From an uncultured Anaeroplasmataceae bacterium (lineage in GTDB: Bacteria; Bacillota_I; Bacilli_A; Acholeplasmatales; Anaeroplasmataceae): DNA of 64,000 nt. The translations under genes and the position numbers were made by a program. Positions 58,012-64,000 of this stretch are shown piece by piece. How positions within the stretch are numbered: the first letter of the stretch is position 1; every line of letters starts with the position of its first letter. The stretch lies in assembly GCA_934229785.1 (NCBI GenBank), contig CAKQEA010000001.1:62001-126000 (forward strand), in the 5' to 3' direction. Under the pieces are notes generated by a model. That model was not told the origin of the DNA. It saw only the letters and a list, made by a program, of their open reading frames with translations, and did no database searches.

Positions 58012-58773
58012 ATGAAAATTTTATATTTAGGTGATATTGTTGGTGAAAAATCTATTCCTGCAATAAAGGATGCAATTGAAGAGATAAAAAAAGATTATAA
58101 AATTAATATGGTTTTAGCTAATGCTGAAAACACTTCTGGTGGCAAGGGATTAACATTAAGGCACTATAAAGAATTAAAAAATATTGGTATTGTTGCTATG
58201 TCAATGGGAAACCATACATTTTCAAAATCGGAAATAAAGGATTACATTGATGAGACAAATATTGTTAGACCAGCTAATTTACCGACAAATATAGGAAAAG
58301 GCTATATGTATATAAATTATAATGATAAAAAAATAGCTCTTGTTAATTTAATGGGAAGAACGTTTATGTCAACTTCTTTAGATTGTCCTTTTCAAACAAT
58401 GGATAAATTACTAAATGAAATTGATGCGGATTATATTATTGTAGATTTTCATGGCGAAGCCACGAGTGAAAAAAAAGCGTTTTTTTATGATTTTCAAGGG
58501 CGTGTTGATGCAATATTAGGTACTCATACTCATGTTCAAACAGCTGATGAGGAGGTATTAAATAATACTTGCTATATTACTGATATGGGAATGTGTGGGC
58601 CACATAGCTCTATAATTGGTGATGATAAGGACCAGGTTATTTCAAGATTTAGAACTGGGATGTTTGAGCCATTAAAGGTTTCAACAGATAAAGAAATTAT
58701 AATCAATGGTGTAATTTTAGATTTTGGAGTAAAGAACAGTATTATTAGAATTAATAAGAAGGTGTCATTATAG
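58012..58773 (+). CDS. ymdB: YmdB-family metallophosphoesterase
   Basis: 253 residues from the ATG behind AAAGGAG; a longer frame runs back into rny and is not real. Motifs: LGDIVGEKS (Asp8), NAENTSGGKG, GNHTFSK, DFHGEATSEK and GTHTHVQTADE, the di-iron site of TIGR00282 phosphodiesterases. In B. subtilis YmdB acts on 2',3'-cyclic nucleotides and shifts cells between motility and biofilm, and works with RNase Y, encoded next to it. Confidence 0.93.
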   Translation: MKILYLGDIVGEKSIPAIKDAIEEIKKDYKINMVLANAENTSGGKGLTLRHYKELKNIGIVAMSMGNHTFSKSEIKDYIDETNIVRPANLPTNIGKGYMYINYNDKKIALVNLMGRTFMSTSLDCPFQTMDKLLNEIDADYIIVDFHGEATSEKKAFFYDFQGRVDAILGTHTHVQTADEEVLNNTCYITDMGMCGPHSSIIGDDKDQVISRFRTGMFEPLKVSTDKEIIINGVILDFGVKNSIIRINKKVSL

Positions 58774-58820
58774 TCATATAATTTTAATATAATCATATAT
58801 TTTATTGGGAGGATAAATAT

Positions 58821-59081
58821 ATGGAAATATTAAAAATATCAGCTAAATCAAAACCAAGTAGCATTGCAGGTGCTTTAGCTAATGCATTTAAAAGTAAAAA
58901 TGTTGTTGAAATGCAAGCAGTAGGTGCTGGAGCAATAAATCAGGGAATTAAAGCAATTGCCATAGCAAGAGGGTATGTAGCTCCTTTAGGTAAGGATTTA
59001 ATTGTTGTACCAGCATTCTCGGATATTTTAATTGAGGGTATGGAAAAAACAGCTATAAAGCTTATTGTTAAAGCAGTTTAA
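58821..59081 (+). CDS. spoVS: Stage V sporulation protein S
   Basis: 86 residues, the entire SpoVS (Alba-like fold) sequence: MEILKISAKSKPSSIAGAL, VGAGAINQGIKAIAIARG and PAFSDILIEG. In Bacillus it affects septation and spore-coat assembly; homologues also occur in bacteria that do not sporulate. Follows ymdB by 47 bases behind GGGAGG and has a strong terminator. Confidence 0.95.
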   Translation: MEILKISAKSKPSSIAGALANAFKSKNVVEMQAVGAGAINQGIKAIAIARGYVAPLGKDLIVVPAFSDILIEGMEKTAIKLIVKAV

Positions 59082-59085
59082 TATT

Positions 59086-59134
59086 AGGCAGACTTTTTGT
59101 TTACTAAGGTAGATAAATGGTCTGCCTTTTTTTC
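59086..59134 (+). terminator. Terminator of the rny-ymdB-spoVS unit
   Basis: AGGCAGAC (59086-59093) pairs with GTCTGCCT (59120-59127), followed by TTTTTTT. Confidence 0.85.
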
Positions 59135-59361
59135 TTTGAAAAAATTTTTACTATGATTTGCGATAAAGAAAGATTAGCTTATTGTAATTGTAAAATTATT
59201 TGAATATAATTTCATAAAGCGATGTGTTTTTACAAAAAATTTGAATTATAATCTATATATTGATAAAAATTAGTTATTTTATTGAAAAATGCAATTAACT
59301 GTAGAAAGAAATTGCAAAATGTGATATAATATTTAAAATTGTGTTTTTGGCTGGTGATTGT
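59135..59361 (+). promoter_or_regulatory. Upstream region of the histidine operon
   Basis: AT-rich, with a good -10 box (TATAAT, 59325-59330) 31 bases before hisZ. The -35 region is poor and I find no T-box consensus, leader peptide with His codons or terminator hairpin here. Confidence 0.4.
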
Positions 59362-60549
59362 ATGAAGGATTATAAATTGCATACAACAGAAGGGTTTAAA
59401 GATTCTTTTGGAATTGAAATGTTAGTTAAAAAAGAAATTGAAAGAAGAATAATAGATTTATATTGTTCTTATGGTTATGAATTGATTAAAACCCCAACTG
59501 TTGAATTTATTGATGTTTATTCTACAAATGGGATGCAAAAGCCAGATTTGTATAATTTGATTAATAGACAGGGGGAAGTTTTATCATTATGTAATGATAT
59601 GACTTCTTCTATAGCAAGATTCGTATGTTCAAATTATGAAAATGGCATTTATAAATATTGTTATTCTGCAGATGTTTTTAGATACCCTAAACAATATCAA
59701 GGTAAAGAACATCAATTTTTACAGGCGGGTATTGAATTTATAGGACAAAAAGGAATAAGCACAGATACAGAGGTTATATATTTAGCTTATAAATCTTTAA
59801 AAAAGTGTAATGTTAATGAACTTACTATCCATATTGGATCTGCATTATTTTTAGAAAAACTTTTTAATGATTTTAAAATTGATAATAATACAAAAAAAAT
59901 AATTTATGAGTGTATTGAGACGAAGGATTATGTTAGATTATATAATTTTTTAAATTTAAATTTAGATAATGATAAAGCAAATTTTATCTATGATTTAATG
60001 CTAAGAGGTGGAAAGCTCAATTATATAGATAACTTAATTAATAACTTAAATGGGGAGGCAGTAGTTGAACTTGAATATTTAAAGAGCATTTACTTAAGGC
60101 TTTTTAATTTGGGAGTTGACAATGTTATTTTTGACTTTTCTATCTATTCATATGCAAGATATTATACTGGCGTTGTTTTTTCCTTGTATGTCCCTGGAAT
60201 TTCAAAGGCTGTAGTTGAAGGTGGTAGATGTGATTGCTTGTTTAAAACATTTGGTCACGATTTTGCAAATGTTGGATTTGGCTTGGATATTAATTCTTTA
60301 ACAAATTATTCATTAATTAATAAAACTATTACTTTAAAAAACGAAAGGTATTTATCATTTGTATCTGATTATAGTTATGTATTTGCAAATGCCAATAATG
60401 ACATTATTAGAGAAAAAGGGATTATTGTTAATTCGTTAGATTTTAATTCTTTAAATGAAGCCTTAGCTTATGCTAAAAAGCATTGTTATTCTAAATTACT
60501 TCATTATAAGAATAATTCTATTGAGGTTATGGAGGTTGAATTATGTTGA
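59362..60549 (+). CDS. hisZ: ATP phosphoribosyltransferase regulatory subunit HisZ
   Basis: 395 residues from the ATG behind GGTGAT; a GTG 21 bases upstream is the longer frame. A HisRS-like catalytic fold without the anticodon domain: motif 2-like FRYPKQYQGKEHQFLQAGIEFIG, a C-terminal Y.RYYTG...S.YVPG block and AVVEGGRCD. HisZ pairs with short HisG and gives it activity and feedback by histidine. Overlaps hisG by 7 bases. Confidence 0.9.
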   Translation: MKDYKLHTTEGFKDSFGIEMLVKKEIERRIIDLYCSYGYELIKTPTVEFIDVYSTNGMQKPDLYNLINRQGEVLSLCNDMTSSIARFVCSNYENGIYKYCYSADVFRYPKQYQGKEHQFLQAGIEFIGQKGISTDTEVIYLAYKSLKKCNVNELTIHIGSALFLEKLFNDFKIDNNTKKIIYECIETKDYVRLYNFLNLNLDNDKANFIYDLMLRGGKLNYIDNLINNLNGEAVVELEYLKSIYLRLFNLGVDNVIFDFSIYSYARYYTGVVFSLYVPGISKAVVEGGRCDCLFKTFGHDFANVGFGLDINSLTNYSLINKTITLKNERYLSFVSDYSYVFANANNDIIREKGIIVNSLDFNSLNEALAYAKKHCYSKLLHYKNNSIEVMEVELC

Positions 60550-61175
60550 CTTTTGCGTTATCTAAAGGAAGGCTAGCAAACAAGACATTTGAAATCTTAA
60601 AAAAAAATAATATTTGTGATGTTAATTTGCAGGAAGATGATAGAAGATTAGTTATTACAACTTATGATGGTAAATATTGCTTTTTTTTGGCGAAGCCTTC
60701 AGATGTTCCTACGTTTGTTGAATATGGTATCGCTGATATAGGTATTGTTGGAAAGGATACTATATTAGAAGAGTGTAGAGATATTACAGAAGTTTTAGAT
60801 TTAGGATTTGGAAAATGTAAAATGTGCGTATGTGCGAAGAAAAACTATAAGGATAATATATATAGTGAAAACGTTTTAAAGGTTGCTACTAAGTATCCAA
60901 ATATTAGTAAAAAATATTTCGAATCTATTCACCAAAATACTAATATTATTAAACTTAATGGTTCAGTTGAGCTTGCTGCTATTAGTGGCTTATCTGATGT
61001 CATTGTTGATATTGTGGAAAGTGGAAGAACACTAAAAGAAAATGGCTTAGAGGAAATTATTACAATATGTGAACTATCCGCAAGAGTCGTATGTAATAAT
61101 GCAGCGTTAAAGACTAAATATGATGAAATATACAAAATAATTAAATTGTTTGATGGCTTAAAAGAGGTGCAATAA
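60543..61175 (+). CDS. hisG: ATP phosphoribosyltransferase HisG (short form)
   Basis: 210 residues. First step of histidine synthesis: ATP plus PRPP. FALSKGRLANKTFEIL at the start, FLAKPSDVPTFVEYGIADIGIVGKD, and the PRPP loop region DVIVDIVESGRTLKENG. The C-terminal regulatory domain of long HisG is absent, as expected with hisZ upstream. Shares a base with hisD. Confidence 0.93.
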   Translation: MLTFALSKGRLANKTFEILKKNNICDVNLQEDDRRLVITTYDGKYCFFLAKPSDVPTFVEYGIADIGIVGKDTILEECRDITEVLDLGFGKCKMCVCAKKNYKDNIYSENVLKVATKYPNISKKYFESIHQNTNIIKLNGSVELAAISGLSDVIVDIVESGRTLKENGLEEIITICELSARVVCNNAALKTKYDEIYKIIKLFDGLKEVQ

Positions 61176-62461
61176 TGATTAAAATTGTTAAAGATAAAAA
61201 TGATATTACTGACTTTTTTAATTGTTTAAAATTAAGAGGTAATGTTTCTAATTCAAAATACAATGATATAGTCAAGGATATAATTTCTGACGTACAGTCT
61301 AATGGAGATCTTGCATTAGAAAAGTATACAAAAAAGTTTGATGATCCTAACTTTTCTATTGGAAATATTGAAGTTTCAAAAGAGGAACAAAAAAAAGCTT
61401 TTGATAATTTAGCGGAAAATATGAAGGTGGTTTTGAAAAAGAGTAAAGATAGAATTTATGATTATCATAAGCATCAAAAAAGAGAATCATGGTATTATAA
61501 TGGTGTATTTGGAGAAAGGCTTGGTCAAAAAATTACTCCAATAGAAAATGTTGGAGTTTATGTTCCGGGAGGAAAAGCATGTTATCCATCTTCGGTATTA
61601 ATGAATGTAATCCCTGCTAAGGTTGCAGGTGTTAAAAATGTAACTATGGTTACGCCATGTGTTGATGGAAAGCTAAATCCGTATGTTTTAGCCGCAAGCT
61701 ATATAAGTGATGTTGACCATCTTTATAAAATTGGAGGAGCGCAAGCTATTGCGGCCCTTGCCTATGGAACTGAAAGTGTAGGTAAGGTTGATAAGATTGT
61801 TGGACCTGGTAATATTTTTGTCGCGCTAGCTAAGCGAGAAGTTTATGGAATTGTAGGAATTGATTCAATTGCTGGTCCGTCTGAAATTTGCATTATTGCA
61901 GATGAAAGTGCAAATGCAAGCTTTTTAGCTTGTGATTTAATGGCACAAGCTGAACATGATGAAATGGCTTCAGCAATTTTGTTTATTAATAGTTATAAGA
62001 AAGCAGTGGAAGTTAAAGAATATATTAATAAATATTATCAAAAATCAAGTAGAAAGTGCATTCTAAGTAAATCCTTGACTAATTACTCAAGGATAATTAT
62101 AGTTGATAGTATAGATGAAGCGATAGGTTATACCAATATGTTGGCACCAGAGCATCTAGAACTTGCTATGGATAAAGCTAATGATCATTTAGATAAAATT
62201 AAAAATGCAGGTGCTATCTTTATCGGTAATTATTCACTTGAAGCACTAGGTGATTATATAGCTGGACCTAATCATGTTCTTCCTACTTGTGGTACTGCTA
62301 GATTTTTTTCACCTCTAGGGGTTGATGATTTTATTAAAAAAAGTTCAATAATTGAATTTAATAAAAGTCAAGCTTTAAATCTAATTGATGATGTAGAAAT
62401 GTTTGCTACAATTGAAGGGCTTGAAATGCATGCTTTATCAGCTAAAGTTAGGGGAGAATAA
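61175..62461 (+). CDS. hisD: Histidinol dehydrogenase
   Basis: 428 residues. Oxidises histidinol to histidine in two NAD+-dependent steps with a bound Zn. Blocks seen: NVGVYVPGGKACYPSSVLM, IGGAQAIAALAYGTESV, DKIVGPGNIFVALAKREV, AGPSEICIIAD, MAQAEHDEMASAI (Zn ligands) and GDYIAGPNHVLPT. Start overlaps the hisG stop by 1 base; hisC follows 1 base after the stop. Confidence 0.96.
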   Translation: MIKIVKDKNDITDFFNCLKLRGNVSNSKYNDIVKDIISDVQSNGDLALEKYTKKFDDPNFSIGNIEVSKEEQKKAFDNLAENMKVVLKKSKDRIYDYHKHQKRESWYYNGVFGERLGQKITPIENVGVYVPGGKACYPSSVLMNVIPAKVAGVKNVTMVTPCVDGKLNPYVLAASYISDVDHLYKIGGAQAIAALAYGTESVGKVDKIVGPGNIFVALAKREVYGIVGIDSIAGPSEICIIADESANASFLACDLMAQAEHDEMASAILFINSYKKAVEVKEYINKYYQKSSRKCILSKSLTNYSRIIIVDSIDEAIGYTNMLAPEHLELAMDKANDHLDKIKNAGAIFIGNYSLEALGDYIAGPNHVLPTCGTARFFSPLGVDDFIKKSSIIEFNKSQALNLIDDVEMFATIEGLEMHALSAKVRGE

Positions 62462-62462
62462 T

Positions 62463-63494
62463 ATGAGATATTTAAAGTCTAGCTATGACTCTTTGATGAC
62501 ATATTCCTCAAATAAAATAGAAGATGGAATTGTTTTAAATGCTAATGAAGCACCATATAATCCACCATCTGAAATATTAGATGAGTTTTATGAAACTTTA
62601 AAAAATGTTAATTTTAATAGATATCCTGATATGATGAATTCTTCATTATGTAGTCATATTGCTAAAGCATTTAAAGTTAAAGAAAGTCAAGTAACTTGTG
62701 GGGTTGGCTCTGATGAATTATTAGATGTAGTATTCAAGGCGGTTTTAGAAAATGAAGACAAGGTAATATCATTTTCCCCATCTTTTAGTATGTATAAGGT
62801 TTTTGCTAGTCTTGTTGGCGCTGAATTTATCTCTATTGAATTAAATACTGATTTTTCCTTTGATGTTGAAAAAATGATTCAAAGTATAAATGAATTTAAA
62901 CCTAAATTAGTTTGTTTATGCTCACCTAATAATCCAACTGGTCAGGCTTTATCAATTAATGATATTGAAAAAATTGTATCTTCAACAGATGCTCTAGTTT
63001 TACTTGATTTAGCTTATGTTGATTTTGCGTCTACTGATTGTACATATTTAGCTACTAAATATGATAATTTAATTGTCCTTAGAACATTTTCAAAGGCTTA
63101 TGCATTGGCATCAATAAGATGTGGATATGCAATAAGCAAAGAAGAAAATATTAATATGATAAATATGGTAAAGCTACCATATTCATTGTCAGTTGAAAGT
63201 GCCTTACTTGCAAAGATTGCAATTACTCATAAAAATTTATATACTCCTTTAATTGATAAAATTAAAAATGAAAGAGATAGAGTTTATATAAACCTATACA
63301 AATTAGGACTAGCAGTATATCCGAGTGAAGCTAATTTCATATTTGTTATTATGGATGATAAATATTATGATGAATTGCTTAAAAATAAAATATATATTAG
63401 AAAAATTGATTCTAGAAAATATAGGATTACAGTTGGTAATGAGAATGAAAATAATAGACTAATTGAGGTGCTAAAATGCGTAGTTATAAATTAG
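62463..63494 (+). CDS. hisC: Histidinol-phosphate aminotransferase
   Basis: 343 residues from the ATG behind GGGAGAAT. The longer frame starts inside hisD and is not real. PLP enzyme of fold type I: NANEAPYNPP at the start, CGVGSDELLD, CSPNNPTGQALS, LDLAYVDF and RTFSKAYALASIRCGY with the PLP Lys near 211. Makes histidinol phosphate from imidazole-acetol phosphate. Overlaps hisB by 19 bases. Confidence 0.93.
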   Translation: MRYLKSSYDSLMTYSSNKIEDGIVLNANEAPYNPPSEILDEFYETLKNVNFNRYPDMMNSSLCSHIAKAFKVKESQVTCGVGSDELLDVVFKAVLENEDKVISFSPSFSMYKVFASLVGAEFISIELNTDFSFDVEKMIQSINEFKPKLVCLCSPNNPTGQALSINDIEKIVSSTDALVLLDLAYVDFASTDCTYLATKYDNLIVLRTFSKAYALASIRCGYAISKEENINMINMVKLPYSLSVESALLAKIAITHKNLYTPLIDKIKNERDRVYINLYKLGLAVYPSEANFIFVIMDDKYYDELLKNKIYIRKIDSRKYRITVGNENENNRLIEVLKCVVIN

Positions 63495-64000
63495 AAAGAA
63501 AAACTAAAGAAACTGATATTTGTTGTGAAATAAATGTTGATGGGTGTGGATTAGCAAATGTTGATACTGGAATAGGATTTTTTGATCATATGTTAAATAC
63601 ATTATCTCGTCATTCTTCAATTGATTTATTTATTAAATGTAATGGCGATTTGAATGTTGATTCTCATCATAGTGTTGAAGACTGTGGAATTGTATTAGGT
63701 GAGGCTTTAAATAAAGCTGTTGGGGATAAATCAACAATTTGTAGGTATCAATCGTTTGTTATGCCTATGGATGATGCACTTGTTTTATGTGCGATTGATG
63801 TTTCTAATAGATCATATTATGAATCTAATTTTATACCTAATATTTCTATTATAGGTAATTTTGAAACAGAGTGTGTTGATGAGTTTTTTAGGTCTTTAGC
63901 CTTTAATTTTAAAATTAATTTACATTTTTATGTTATACGTGGAAATAATACTCATCATATAATAGAAGCAATGTTTAAATCCTTTGCTAAATGTTTACAT
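63476..64000 (+). CDS. hisB: Imidazoleglycerol-phosphate dehydratase HisB (3' end cut by the window)
   Basis: 175 codons are visible and the frame is open at the right edge, so about 20 residues are missing. Recognised by GIGFFDHMLNTLSRHS, DSHHSVEDCGIVLGEAL and the later NTHHIIEAMFKSFAK, whose His and Glu residues bind the two Mn ions. Dehydrates imidazoleglycerol phosphate. Monofunctional: no histidinol phosphatase domain precedes it. Continues the hisZGDC operon. Confidence 0.93.
   Translation, partial: MRSYKLERKTKETDICCEINVDGCGLANVDTGIGFFDHMLNTLSRHSSIDLFIKCNGDLNVDSHHSVEDCGIVLGEALNKAVGDKSTICRYQSFVMPMDDALVLCAIDVSNRSYYESNFIPNISIIGNFETECVDEFFRSLAFNFKINLHFYVIRGNNTHHIIEAMFKSFAKCLH

Noticed and set aside
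59135..59361. His T-box or attenuator before hisZ
   Set aside because: No T-box consensus, specifier-loop pattern or leader peptide with repeated His codons could be found.
1..64000. Mycoplasma-type code with TGA as Trp
   Set aside because: Several genes end at TGA with proper downstream signals (for example 38296-38298 after a TGG Trp codon), and Trp is encoded by TGG throughout.

Overview
The window is AT-rich, gene-dense bacterial chromosome that uses TGA as a normal stop codon. RNase Y-YmdB-SpoVS in a row, a PPi-dependent phosphofructokinase, a MurE, single-domain HisG with HisZ, and strong Shine-Dalgarno sites of the AAAGGAG type all point to a low-GC Bacillota, probably class Bacilli (an Erysipelotrichales/RF39/Acholeplasma-side gut lineage is my guess; the sequence does not settle it).

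Layout. 1-2.2 kb: the tail of a DUF4143-type ATPase, a possible membrane-protein remnant and murE on the minus strand. 2.3-9.5 kb: housekeeping genes (Na/Pi symporter, a HEPN-CBS protein, uvrB, L-serine dehydratase, RlmD/TrmA-type RNA methyltransferase). 9.6-18.9 kb: a defence-type island. It opens with a 5'-truncated helicase/nuclease remnant. A tight three-gene operon follows: a helicase-nuclease resembling DdmD, a divergent and probably inactive PIWI/Argonaute protein resembling DdmE, and an HNH nuclease. Then come a strong promoter with a structured, terminator-ended leader or small RNA, a stand-alone RNase III with dsRNA-binding domains, a multiply frameshifted AlbA_2/GHKL-type regulator remnant, and about 300 bp of nested inverted repeats. 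This island is the most interesting part of the window. As far as I know, an HNH gene as third member, or a linked RNase III plus small RNA, has not been described for DdmDE-type plasmid defence.

19.4-27.1 kb: a NYN-domain nuclease, Nudix and HD hydrolases, three MATE exporters and a small membrane protein. 27.3-33.8 kb: a six-gene operon (YgbA_NO-type Cys-rich protein, heterodimeric ABC pair, ECF S, T and fused A1A2 components). It sits behind a consensus promoter carrying two GTTAG-N6-CTAAC palindromes. The same palindrome lies before the small HMA metal-binding protein at 47.4 kb, so both units probably answer to one metal-type repressor. 34-41 kb: a beta-helix lipoprotein, a DapB-like dehydrogenase on the minus strand and a MacB-type ABC exporter. 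41.3-47.2 kb: a surface/polyphosphate-type cluster (Asp-rich repeat protein, Cthe_2159-like lipoprotein, VTC-domain protein, DUF4956 membrane protein) next to a two-component system.

47.7-59.1 kb: an amidohydrolase, a hybrid histidine kinase, PPi-PFK, an ABC-2 exporter, two orphan proteins, then rny-ymdB-spoVS. 59.4-64 kb: the start of a histidine operon, hisZ-hisG-hisD-hisC-hisB, with hisB running off the right edge. Start codons were moved from the longest frame to the best Shine-Dalgarno site where stated. All family assignments come from motif recognition, without searches.
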